The notes beneath the pieces are model-generated. The model was not told where the DNA came from and searched no databases. It worked only from the letters and a program-made list of their open reading frames with translations. Positions 20,071 through 30,700 of a DNA stretch of 64,000 nt are shown one piece after another. The DNA comes from Clavaria fumosa (Eukaryota; Basidiomycota; Agaricomycetes; Agaricales; Clavariaceae): contig OX637795.1 of assembly GCA_951802425.1 (NCBI GenBank), positions 4,692,501-4,756,500 of the forward strand, given 5' to 3'. The number at the start of each line of letters is the position of its first letter. The first letter of the stretch is position 1. The position numbers and the translations under genes were made by a program.

Positions 20071-22067
20071 TCAGTGACACGGCGGGGGCGGGCGTGTTCG
20101 CGAATTCATGTGTCTGAGACAAACCCTTCGCAGCCGTTCTCGCATCTCTGCCTCAAACTCTGCCTCCGGCCCTTCCTTGCTTGGCGCTGCCATACTCTTG
20201 CACGTGCCCAGCGAGGGGAATAGGATACGCGTCGCCTCTTGAAGGCTCGGCGTCTCGTCCGGGTCGAACCATGCGAACTCGTCCTCGATCTCGATCTCGC
20301 ACTCGCGCATATCCCCCGCTCTCCCTTCCCCCTTCTTCTCACCAGGCACGTCGTTCACTCCTTGGCCAAGCAGCAACAAGCACTCCAATGGCGCAGTGCC
20401 CTTCCATCGGCACGTAGCATACCCCTCCAGCACGGCCCGCGTGGCCAGGCCCGCAAGGAGCATATACCACTCCCGTGTTGGTCGGAGGACGGGCAGCGCC
20501 CCAACCCTGCATCGCGCGCTCATCCGCAACGCAGGACCAGCCCCAGAGGCCGCCAAGCCCCTCGTCATGCGGTCTTCGTCGGGCTCCGCCCACTCGTGCT
20601 GCTCGCCGAGCTCCGCTTCGCGTGCCTCGCTCGCGAGCTCAGCCGAAACCAGCGCGCTTAGGCGCACGAAGCGCGGGAGGAGCCCCGCGAGCGTGCACCC
20701 GGCCCCATTGTCACTGCCGCCGCCGCCCGTTGCGTCGGCTGCTGCGGGCCTCCTCCGGAGGACGCTCTCGCCTGTGGCGGGCCGTGCAAGGCCGCTTCCG
20801 ACACCCGGGCTGTCGAGCCACCCGCTGATGCACGTACCGCGGCGGCGGGCTTCGGTAGTGGCGTTTAGCGAGAAGGATGTTCTCCCGGGGAGGTTAGACT
20901 TCGCGTCGGCACACATGTCGCACCCCACCCGTAGATGGCACGGACAAAGCTGAGAATGAGAGGAAAGACGGGGGTCTGCGCCACCTGCGTACAGAGCGCG
21001 AGCATGCGCTGATGGAGTGGGCAGGAAGGAAGTGTACTGCTTTGCCTTCAGCGCCGTGCGGTTATTCTTCCGGGGATGGGCAGAGAACATACCGGGATGT
21101 ATGATTGCAAGTAATCAGGAGGGGGGTTCACGGTACTCGAAATACCGGATATGTGCGACAGGGGAACAAGAGAAGGTGGAACGACAACTCGCTGAGTCGC
21201 ATCAAGCGAGATTGACGCTGAAGAAAGCTCTGGGGACTCAGAGGGTAAAGAGTCCGACGTGACAGAAACGGAACCGGGTGCCTGGTGTTGATGGGATACA
21301 GGAGCCTGCCAAGCGAATAAGTCGTTTATGACGGCGCTCAGGGCAAGACGAAGGCGGCCACCATTTGGCAACGTATGTGGATGTGAGGAGTCCGAATGAG
21401 GCTTCAATCCTGAGGAGGTCGTTGCAGACATAAGATAGTCATCGTGGTTGGGATGAACAGCTGGCAGCTGGTCCAACATCGACGTGACAACCTTCTACAT
21501 CCCCTCTGAACGCAGTCTAAGACTCCTTACAAGATTCAGGTCTCGCTTACGAGTCCTCACATCTTCTTCACTTCCGCAGAGGTCGCCGAAAGGGCCGAGC
21601 CTAGCCCTCAGAACCGTGACTTCTTCCCCGTCACTGGGCACCTCTTCATCTTCTTCAAAGTTCTCCGGGCGTTGCGCATGAGCATAGTTCTTGGAGGTGG
21701 GACCACCTGTGCGATCAGTCATGCCAAGTTCGGCCTGAGCTTGAGCGAAGCGAGTACGACCGTGGACCCAAACCATATAGTCAATTATAGGAGTACGGGT
21801 GGACTTCTCTCGAGGAGGGATGGAGTGGAGGTGGTGGGCATGCTTGTGCGCGGGCGGTTGGAATGCGGTTGAATTTGTCCTTGGCCGTGCAGCGCGGGGT
21901 GAGATTATTGGGTCGTTTGGAGGATTGGTTAGAATCTCTTGACCAAAGAGCGCAAACTGGAACTGAGTAGCGCTGGGTAGGCCAGCTGTGGGGACAGGAG
22001 GCGGGTGAAGCAGATTTAAGCTGGTGAACGGGCTTTGCGACATGCGAATGCGATAGGCGGAGGTCAA
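20071..22067 (-). pseudogene. Conserved hypothetical gene with one intron, one stop and a lost 3' end
   Basis: The exon from 22,067 reads through DYMVWVHGRTRFAQAQAELGMTDRTGG and EEDEEVPSDGEEVTVLRAR. A TAG at 21,495-21,497 interrupts it, and the same frame continues with KVVTSMLDQLPAVHP and LPNGGRLRLALSAVINDLF. An intron at 21,037-21,092 (GTATGT to GCAG, 56 bp, phase 0) leads to an exon with ARALYAGGADPR, LCPCHLRVGCDMCAD, and REWYMLLAGLATRAVLEGYATCRWKG. The protein is GC-rich and clearly distinct from the surrounding elements, so it looks like a host gene. After ERLRRVCLRH the sequence degenerates and stops at 20,071. Function is not known to me. The nonsense codon and the broken end suggest a pseudogene. 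Confidence 0.55.
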
Positions 22068-22338
22068 CCAAGAGTTAGCGGTAAAACGAAGTAACCTGAC
22101 GACGGAAAGGCCCCTTCGACATGATAGAAGGTTTCGAACCCAACAACTTGAATTGCAACCGTTGAGTGGCGAGCAACGGCTGTTATTGGCAGTCCTCGCG
22201 GTGCCAGCCAGCAGGTGAACGTTGAATAACGTTGAATATTTACAGTTTAGTGCTGACCGTTGGACGTGTGCGAGTTGCGTTCTTGCCTCGTCTCCGCTGC
22301 ATGCAAACTATGGCTCATTGGATCAATTCGATGCGAGA
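22068..22338. other. Short intergenic stretch
   Basis: No gene is seen. It contains the direct repeat GTTGAATA at 22,222-22,240 and would hold the promoter of the minus-strand gene that starts at 22,067. Confidence 0.3.
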
Positions 22339-22722
22339 CTAGGGAGGTGGGAACACGAACCGCCCTGTCGCGCCCGAACACGCTTCACGCGCCTCGAGCA
22401 TGACAATGCGCAAGGCCTCGGAGCACCCTACTTTTTCACCGCCATTCTCTATGCCAGTCTTCTTGGCAGCATCAGCGCGCATCAACAACGCTCGCGCGAC
22501 ACTGATGCCGCTGCCAACGATGACGACATCCGTGTGCGCAGGGAGCGGTGAGCGATGCGTTGTGACACCCTCTGCGGGCGGGTGCATCCAGAATGAGTGC
22601 GTGGGCATGGCACTGGGCAGTCCAGGGGAAAGTGTGAGCTGCGTGGCGACGGCATCGTAGTGCTTGATCGACTTGAGCAGAAGGCGCATGCTGCAGAGCA
22701 GACGAGATAAGCTGGCTCCCAT
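22339..22722 (-). pseudogene. FAD-dependent oxidoreductase N-terminus (DAO-like), truncated
   Basis: The reading SLPSAMPTHSFWMHPP near residues 35-48 is followed by DVVIVGSGISVARALL, which fits the dinucleotide-binding strand-turn-helix of DAO-family flavoproteins (GxGxxA for the usual GxGxxG). VMLEAREACSGATGR near residue 110 matches the second conserved strand of this family. The frame then ends in FVFPPP instead of continuing, and I see no donor site there. About 110 of the usual 400-500 residues remain, so this is a truncated copy. Confidence 0.5.
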
Positions 22723-23206
22723 CTTCTTTCCCCTTGTTTCTTTGTCCTGACTAGTACTGTGGATGTTGGGATAATAGAGATCGCGGAGGGATGAATCAAG
22801 ATACCATGTTGCCGTAGGCTAAGGGTGGTGTGAACCCAGCTGTGGTGATAGTGGGGAGGGGGAGATGCACAGCATCTGTGCGCTCCTCGCATCTGCACAC
22901 CCTCCGGTCCTGGCCCTCCTGGTGCCCTTGCGCAGGCGCAGTGTGTTGCGACGTACGTGGAGGTGTTGGTGTTGGTCGCATACACACCAATTGGGGTTGC
23001 GCAACCACTGTATTGCAGTGACATGACCTGAAAATTCAAATTTTGCAAATCTAAACATTAGAGCCTATAAATCTGGCTGCATCTAAATACAAAGTTGAGG
23101 GTCTCAGATATTCAATTTCTAGTCAACATGTTGAGTATTTACTGAGATATAGCCTCCAAAAGTTTGGGACTTTTTAATGAAGTGCATTTTTTGCCGCGGC
23201 GACAAG
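22723..23206. other. Region without a supported gene
   Basis: Open frames on both strands are rich in Cys, Pro, His and Ser and resemble no family. TCTAAACATTAGAGCC marks the change to AT-rich DNA near 23,050. I see no repeat or element boundary. Confidence 0.3.
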
Positions 23207-23422
23207 TCACGTGCAAATGACAGTAAGCGCAAGTCTGGGACGCGTTGCGCACATCTTGTCTGCATCAGAATCTGGACCTGTACCTGTGCTCACTGGCTTG
23301 AGATAGAACGTGTCACAAGCGGAAGAGCGGACAAGGGCAGTGGCTACGATGGTCTTCCCGATGGAGGTATTGGCACCAAATATCTGGTAAATGCGAAAGT
23401 GCTTGAAGACAACCGCCACCAT
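23207..23422 (-). pseudogene. Dethiobiotin synthetase domain remnant, copy 1 (fungal biotin gene)
   Basis: The 71-residue frame begins VFKHFRIYQIFGANTSIGKTIVATALVRSS and continues to TFYLKPVSTG. GANTSIGKT is the P-loop (GxxxxxGKT) of dethiobiotin synthetase, and LKPVSTG is the conserved substrate-binding strand. In fungi this domain is usually fused to DAPA aminotransferase (BIO3-BIO1). Only the first exon remains; the sequence diverges at the splice site after RLALT. A six-base tandem insertion (GGTACA) adds two residues after VSTG. It lies head to head with an RRP41 remnant at 23,548, and the pair recurs inverted at 52,761-53,940. Confidence 0.75.
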
Positions 23423-23547
23423 GGCTTAGCTCAGCAACCGACTGCAATCCATGTGCACGTCGCCAAACAGCCTCTGGTCAGAAATTTTATGGGACGTATC
23501 AGGCTGCGCCTGATACAACTGCATTCAGAATCGAGGTGCTCTGACAG

Positions 23548-23690
23548 CAGTTTCTGTTCAGATGGCCGCAGGCAATATGAGCTTCGCCCATGGGCATCGA
23601 CCTCGCCGAGCACGGGCAAGCTGACGGGTCTGCCATCGTCGTGCACGGTCTCACTCGCGTCCTGGTGTCCGTCTTCGGCCCACCGGATGA
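23548..23690 (+). pseudogene. Exosome subunit RRP41 N-terminal remnant, copy 1
   Basis: Read on the plus strand, SDGRRQYELR at 23,549-23,578 and then, one frame over, MGIDLAEHGQADGSAIVVHG and TRVLVSVFGPP match the first strands of the RNase PH fold in RRP41 (SKI6). The one-base shift occurs at about 23,590. The remainder of the gene is missing after 23,690. RRP41 is an essential exosome ring subunit, so a working copy must exist elsewhere. Confidence 0.7.
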
Positions 23691-23752
23691 TGTACTAGTA
23701 TTCAAGACTTGCACATGTATGTACAGAACGAATGTATTATAAATTTCAAACC

Positions 23753-25431
23753 TCAATTTTCCTTCGCCGTCCACTTCTGAAAACGCTCAACAATTTTTAA
23801 AAGTTGTGCTGATGCCAACTTAGCTGCTAGTATTTGATCAACATTGTCATTACCATGATCTGACGTGCTGTCTGAACCGGATTCTGACACTGGCAGCAGG
23901 TGGATCTCCGACTCGGAGCCTGTGAAGATGGCTTTTAAAACGTTCCGGTCGCATTCCTGTTGAGATGGTAGACGGTCGCCGCGTAACACGTGCTTGTCCA
24001 GTGCTGATAGGTTGCAATTGCTCTCTGACACCGTGATTTAATATTCCGCCAAGAATGTACTTGATGTCCGAGGAAGCCAATGATCTCCTTTTGAGTCACA
24101 TGATGATTTCCTTTGATCCTCGTAAAAATTCGATAGTGCACACCATGCACGTAGCCCTTCCCGTAAAAAGGGTTCTTGAGTCCTTCTAGAATGGCTGCCA
24201 GTTCCGGATAGGTTGTGTGAAGATAATTGAGTCGTGTCCCCGCAGGTTCATTGTGGCTGCTGCGGACGGGATCCATGACTTGTGGGGGTGCATTTGAAAC
24301 ACGGGCCGGGTCATGGGTTTGTGAATCCTTTCGCACAATGAGTGTTGGACGTCAGGTCAAACGAAACTTACATACCTCTTGGATGTAGAGAACGAAGAGA
24401 GGAAGGGCCGGATCTATTTCTATTCGCATGCAAAAGCGTGTCCTCTCTTCTGACTCCGGCGCAGGGCTAATCTGCTTCTCTTCACCTGGTCCCTGATCGT
24501 CGCGCAGTGCTGCCTCGAGGGTGCTGATGTATCTAAAGTGTGTTCGATAATGGTCATACTGTGAATCTTCGATATCGATGGGGAGCCGAGAGGTCGCAAC
24601 ATATGTGGTCAGATTATGGGACCACTTTCCAAGGATGAGTGAAACCTGGGAATAGCGCCGTTCGAGGATTTGTCGGAGGATCGCGCTGATCATCGGTTTG
24701 CATTCTAGGAGGAGCTGTGTTTCGAGGAACGTCCGTCTGAGGCTCTTTACATCGTGGCGCAAACCAATAAGCAGCGATGCTGGATATACTTGGCTCAGTT
24801 GGTCAGCAGGCAGCGTCTGTGTGCGCTGCTGTGGGCTGCCTGGCAGCAAGTACAGATTCGATGATGGGCTCGATGGTGATGAAGTCGGCGTCTCTAAGAG
24901 GAGCGGTATCGCTGGTTGGGGTGTTGGCGGGTCATCAATGGCACACAAACGTTGAAGCGTTTCCTTGAAAGTAGGTTCTGTGTAATTGATAGGTGGCATC
25001 GCTGCTTCTAATTCAGTGCTCGACAGGTTTGGTGAAGAGAAGCCTAAGCAAATGGTCAGAAGTAGTACTCCTCAATGAACCATGACTTACTAGCAACACT
25101 ATCAACCTCACCCTGACCCGTTGGATCGTCTACCGTACCATGAGTTTCGGGCGAGAATTCTTGGGGGCCAAATCATTATCACCAGAGACATAGCACTTTC
25201 AAGTAACGAACCTTGAATAACGGAGGAAGACGTAGGAGCGGTGGTCGTCTGCTGCCTTCGGTTGTTGGTACCTCGAGGATGTGGGGTATGGAGAACCCGA
25301 GAGGTGGGAGACATCGGGGGAGGGCGAGGTGAGTGAGAATCCCGGCCAGTAAGCGGCAAGATGTCAAACTCGTCATTGCGAACCCGTGCCACACGTTGGC
25401 GAATCGAGCGGCGGCTTGAGGGGCTAGCCAT
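23753..25431 (-). CDS. Unrecognised spliced gene, about 450-480 residues
   Basis: Exon 1 starts at 25,431 (MASPSSRRSIRQRVARVRND) and is basic and proline-rich. Further exons read FSPETHGTVDDPTGQGEVDS (about 25,160-25,095) and FSSPNLSSTELEAAMPP into the long exon ending near 24,375 (LPLFVLYIQE); then KDSQTHDPARVSNAPPQVM through HGVHYRIFTRIKGNHHVTQKE (24,330-23,985), and a last exon ECDRNVLKAIFTGSES to KWTAKEN ending at 23,753. Donors GTAAGT (25,085) and GTATGT (24,377) support the model. Long leucine-rich helices lie in the middle exon. I do not recognise the family. It sits between the RRP41 remnant and the HECT-like gene and appears uninterrupted. Confidence 0.45.
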
Positions 25432-26287
25432 TGTCCGTACCCTGTACCAAAAGGAACCAACAAGCCTTTATATAGTGAGGATGCGCATTTCTGATGTTCT
25501 AGAAGGTGGTACCACCCCGTCAAGCAGCTCAAGCCTCTGAGACTCCAATTGGAGAGTTGGTGCGAACAATTGATTTCTGATTTGGGCCTGTCCAAGCTTA
25601 CTGGCTATCAAGGAATCGAAATGGCTAGCAGACAAGGCATGGTCGCGCATCTTCAACGGATAAAGGTGACGTCATTGCGGTTCTTAGTGCGAATTATAAG
25701 TCTTAGTACATCTTAGTACATCAGAACTTGAATGCTTCGATCTCTCACAATACAATATGCCACTATCGGTTGCTATTTTCCCAGCTTGGGAACAGGGTTG
25801 AGAACCAAGCTGAGAGCCGAGCTGGGAGCTGAGCTGAGGGCTGGGTTGAGGGCCGAGCTGAGAAATGGCCGTTGCACGAGGTCCTGTGCGAGGACATTCT
25901 TTGTGAACCTGTCTTTGTGCTCTCGTGTCTTGTGCTCTCGTGTCTTGCCATGCCGACTCTTCAAGCACGAGGACAGTGCCAAGCAGCTGAATGTGAATGC
26001 GGAGCGTTTTCAACACATGAATTTCATCTAGTGTGTGCCGGCTCTGAAATAAATCCTTGATTTCACGACTAATCAGTACTGGATGGTATAGACACCCCGC
26101 AGTGCTGCAGACCGTTGCGTTTGCACTCACGTATGGTGGCAACATATCATGTTGTGTGCCAACGAATTCTCAAATAATAAAGGCGGGTGTGCACGGAGTA
26201 TGTGCGGCGGGTTCTACCCAGTGCGTTTCTAGCAACAGCGAAATGAGGTTCCACTGACTGTCATGGGCAGAGAAATGAGCGCGAAAC
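25432..26287. other. Gene-poor stretch with short imperfect repeats
   Basis: Between 25,789 and 25,865 the sequence is made of imperfect ten-base repeats around GAGCTGAG and GGGTTGAG. At 25,915-25,955 the 18-base word CTCTCGTGTCTTGTG recurs with small changes. Open frames crossing this stretch (repeated SQLGSQLG on the minus strand) are repeat artefacts. I see no supported gene. Confidence 0.4.
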
Positions 26288-27417
26288 TTGGAGCACAAAC
26301 ATGACTTGCATTTGCGCTTCCTCATGGATTTCTCATGGACCGATGCTGTCAGTACTCTGATGCTTCTCGTGCCCTTGGTCTTTTGCTCATTACTGATGGT
26401 TCACAGCGCACCGGCTCGTTCCACTGTTGTAACAGCGGACGTCTCCACGCACGTGCCCCGCCAAGCGGCGGGACTTCCCTCTGCACGTTCCCGGGCACCC
26501 TCGCAACCCATATCTGCTTTCATTTTCAGTCCAAATCCCTCGTCCTCAGATGTGGTAAGGAGGAGGAGTGAATCAATTGCGCGCATGCACAGGGGATCGC
26601 GAGGCACTTTCAGGGGTGGAGGGCGGAGAGGAAACCACAATAATCATCCCAACCAGTCCGGGCCTGCCACAAGTACGGATTTCCTAGCTGTCTTATTACC
26701 GTTCACCGTTGGTACTTTCATTCCTCAAGATAGCCTTTATTTACTGTCTTCTCAGTTGTCAGATGACTGTGGCGAGTCACATACCTACCGTTTCACTTTG
26801 GAAGAGATTATGCAAGTGCTCAAGGTTTTGGATGCGCAAAATCTCACCTGCACCCTCTCTTTGCGCAACGTGACGGATCTGTGGAAGGAAGCAAACAATC
26901 AGATTCTCCATTCCCTGACAAATAACAAAATTATCATTGCTCACTCCGACAGCTCCGTCTCAGCTGGCAGTTTCTTCGACTCCCCAATGATGTTGATTGC
27001 GCCACGAACATCCCAGCAAGGGGATCGCCGGATTTTCAAGGATGCTGGACTTGCCGCATCTACTTTCACTTTATCAGCGCTGTTGCAACTCTCAAGTAAA
27101 GTAACCAACCCGCGCGACGATGATCACAGGCCCCTCCTTTTTTTTGGTGTGTCCTCTCTCTGTTACTGTAACAAATGCTCACTACTCATATCAATTTCCA
27201 GCCCCCCGCTTCCAAAATTTGAAGGGGCCTCTGCCTGGGGAAGAAACCCCCCATGCGTGTTTTCCGTGGCGGGTTTGGAAAACTTTACAGCGTTCTTCAC
27301 CGACTTCAACCAATATGGAAGGTCTTTGCATTGACACTTGTCTGCCGGTTAGTCCAATATGACCTGCCTTTAGCCTTAATCAATTCATGAAATCATTTAC
27401 CCATAGACGTCTTCAGA
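26288..27417 (+). pseudogene. HECT-like gene, 5' part, cut by the 23-kb element
   Basis: The frame covers an N-terminal region, an arginine/glycine-rich patch (HRGSRGTFRGGGRRGN) and a globular part (FTLEEIMQVLKVLDAQNLTCTLSLRN). An intron at 27,147-27,201 (GTGTGT to CCAG) joins in phase to PRFQNLKGPLPGEETPHACFPWRVWKTL. A second at 27,348-27,406 (GTTAGT to CATAG, phase 0) leads to an exon that is broken after 11 bases (ACG TCT TCA GA) by the inverted-repeat element. The rest of that exon resumes at 50,483. The protein's assignment comes from its 3' half. The start codon is uncertain: ATG 26,288 or 26,327, or an upstream exon. Confidence 0.6.
27411..27417. repeat. Target-site duplication CTTCAGA, left
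   Basis: CTTCAGA directly precedes the left inverted repeat (CACATAG at 27,418). The same seven bases follow the right inverted repeat at 50,476-50,482. Confidence 0.85.
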
Positions 27418-27770
27418 CACATAGTTCAGTCAGATATTCCAGTATACAACGGGATACCGGACACTGCAAATCCCCTGTATATAACGGGGTACCGGATTCC
27501 GCCAGAGATATCTGATTTTCTAGTAATATATGTGGCCGGTGGAGGATATCCTTGCCAGGATAACCATGGGTTCAGCGAATTAAATAGGATATTCTTGACC
27601 GGATAACCTCAGGTCCAGCAAAATTGGATAGGGTATCCGTGACTGGATTGAATCCAGGCCACCAAATTAAATAGGATATCCTTAACTGGATTGAATCCAA
27701 GCAACCAGAATAAATAGGATATCCATGACTGAAGAAAATCCAGGCCACCAAGTTAAATGGGATATCCTTG
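27418..27770 (+). repeat. Left terminal inverted repeat
   Basis: It begins CACATAGTTCAGTC and contains two related words, CAACGGGATACCGGACAC and AACGGGGTACCGGATTCC, before the first GGATATCC units. It is the inverted copy of 50,123-50,475 with few differences. The first 43-bp units here resemble the right array more than the bulk of the left array. Confidence 0.9.
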
Positions 27771-30700
27771 ACTAGTCTGAATCCAGTACCAAAGTAAATA
27801 GGATATCCTTGACTAGTTCCAATCTAGGCTACCAAAGGAAATAGGATATCCTTGACTAGTTTGGATCCAGGCTACCAAAATAAATGGGATATTCTTGACT
27901 AGTTCCAATCTAGGCTACCAAAGTAAATAGGATATCCTTGCCTAGTTTGAATCAAGGCTACCAAAATAAATAGGATATCCTTGACTAGTCTGAATCCAGT
28001 ACCAAAGTAAATAGGATATTCTTGACTAGTTCCAATCTAGGCTACCAAAGTAAATAGGATATCCTTGCCTAGTTTGAATCAAGGTACCAAAATAAATGGG
28101 ATATCCTTGACTAGTTCAAATCTAGGCTACCAAAATAAATAGGATATCCTTGCCTAGTTTGAATCATGGCTACCAAAATAAATAGGATATCCTTGACTAG
28201 TTTGAATCAAGGCTACCATAATAAATAGGATATCCTTGCCTAGTTTGAATCAAGGCTACCAAAATAAATAGGATATCCTTGCCTAGTTTGAATCCAGTAC
28301 CAAAGTAAATAGGATATCCTTGACTAGTTTGAATCCAGGCTACCAAAATAAATAGGATATTCTTGACTAGTTCCAATCTAGGCTACCAAAGTAAATAGGA
28401 TATCCTTGCCTAGTTTGAATCAAGGTACCAAAATAAATGGGATATCCTTGACTAGTTTGAATCCAGGCTACCAAAATAAATAGGATATTCTTGACTAGTT
28501 CCAATCTAGGCTACCAAAGTAAATAGGATATCCTTGCCTAGTTTGAATCAAGGCTACCAAAATAAATAGGATATCCTTGCCTAGTTTGAATCCAGGCTAC
28601 CAAAATAAATAGGATATCCTTGACTAGTTCCAATCCAGGCTACCAAAGTAAATAGGATATCCTTGCCTAGTTTGAATCAAGGTACCAAAATAAATGGGAT
28701 ATCCTTGACTAGTTTGAATCCAGGCTACCAAAATAAATAGGATATTCTTGACTAGTTCCAATCTAGGCTACCAAAGTAAATAGGATATCCTTGCCTAGTT
28801 TGAATCAAGGTACCAAAATAAATGGGATATCCTTGACTAGTTTGAATCCAGGCTACCAAAATAAATAGGATATTCTTGACTAGTTCCAATCTAGGCTACC
28901 AAAGTAAATAGGATATCCTTGCCTAGTTTGAATCAAGGCTACCAAAATAAATAGGATATCCTTGCCTAGTTTGAATCCAGGCTACCAAAATAAATAGGAT
29001 ATCCTTGACTAGTTTGAATCCAGGCTACCAAAATAAATGGGATATCCTTGACTAGTTTGAATACAGTACCAAAGTAAATAGGATATCCTTGACTAGTTCC
29101 AATCTAGGCTACCAAAATAAATGGGATATTCTTGACTAGTTCCAATCTAGGCTACCAAAGTAAATAGGATATCCTTGCCTAGTTTGAATCAAGGCTACCA
29201 AAATAAATGGGATATCCTTGACTAGTTTGAATCCAGGCTACCAAAATAAATAGGATATTCTTGACTAGTTCCAATCTAGGCTACCAAAGTAAATAGGATA
29301 TCCTTGCCTAGTTTGAATCAAGGCTACCAAAATAAATAGGATATTCTTGACTAGTTCCAATCTAGGCTACCAAAGTAAATAGGATATCCTTGCCTAGTTT
29401 GAATCAAGGTACCAAAATAAATGGGATATCCTTGACTAGTTCAAATCTAGGCTACCAAAATAAATAGGATATCCTTGCCTAGTTTGAATCATGGCTACCA
29501 AAATAAATAGGATATCCTTGACTAGTTTGAATCAAGGCTACCATAATAAATAGGATATCCTTGCCTAGTTTGAATCAAGGCTACCAAAATAAATAGGATA
29601 TCCTTGCCTAGTTTGAATCCAGTACCAAAGTAAATAGGATATCCTTGACTAGTTTGAATCCAGGCTACCAAAATAAATAGGATATTCTTGACTAGTTCCA
29701 ATCTAGGCTACCAAAGTAAATAGGATATCCTTGCCTAGTTTGAATCAAGGTACCAAAATAAATGGGATATCCTTGACTAGTTTGAATCCAGGCTACCAAA
29801 ATAAATAGGATATTCTTGACTAGTTCCAATCTAGGCTACCAAAGTAAATAGGATATCCTTGCCTAGTTTGAATCAAGGTACCAAAATAAATAGGATATCC
29901 TTGACTAGTTCCAATCTAGGCTACCAAAATAAATGGGATATTCTTGACTAGTTCCAATCTAGGCTACCAAAGTAAATAGGATATCCTTGCCTAGTTTGAA
30001 TCAAGGTACCAAAATAAATGGGATATCCTTGACTAGTTTGAATCCAGGCTACCAAAATAAATAGGATATTCTTGACTAGTTCCAATCTAGGCTACCAAAG
30101 TAAATAGGATATCCTTGCCTAGTTTGAATCAAGGTACCAAAATAAATGGGATATCCTTGACTAGTTTGAATCCAGGCTACCAAAATAAATAGGATATCCT
30201 TGACTAGTTCAAATCTAGGCTACCAAAATAAATAGGATATCCTTGCCTAGTTTGAATCACGGCTACCAAAATAAATAGGATATCCTTGACTAGTTTGAAT
30301 CAAGGCTACCATAATAAATAGGATATCCTTGCCTAGTTTGAATCAAGGCTACCAAAATAAATAGGATATCCTTGCCTAGTTTGAATCCAGGCTACCAAAA
30401 TAAATGGGATATCCTTGACTAGTTTGAATCCAGTACCAAAGTAAATAGGATATCCTTGACTAGTTTGAATCCAGGCTACCAAAATAAATAGGATATCCTT
30501 GACTAGTTCCAATCTAGGCTACCAAAATAAATAGGATATCCTTGCCTAGTTTGAATCACGGCTACCAAAATAAATAGGATATCCTTGACTAGTTTGAATC
30601 AAGGCTACCATAATAAATAGGATATCCTTGCCTAGTTTGAATCAAGGCTACCAAAATAAATAGGATATCCTTGCCTAGTTTGAATCCAGGCTACCAAAAT

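Noticed and set aside
22222..23048. Cys/Pro/Ser-rich frames on both strands
   Set aside because: No family resemblance, no splice support, overlapping on both strands.
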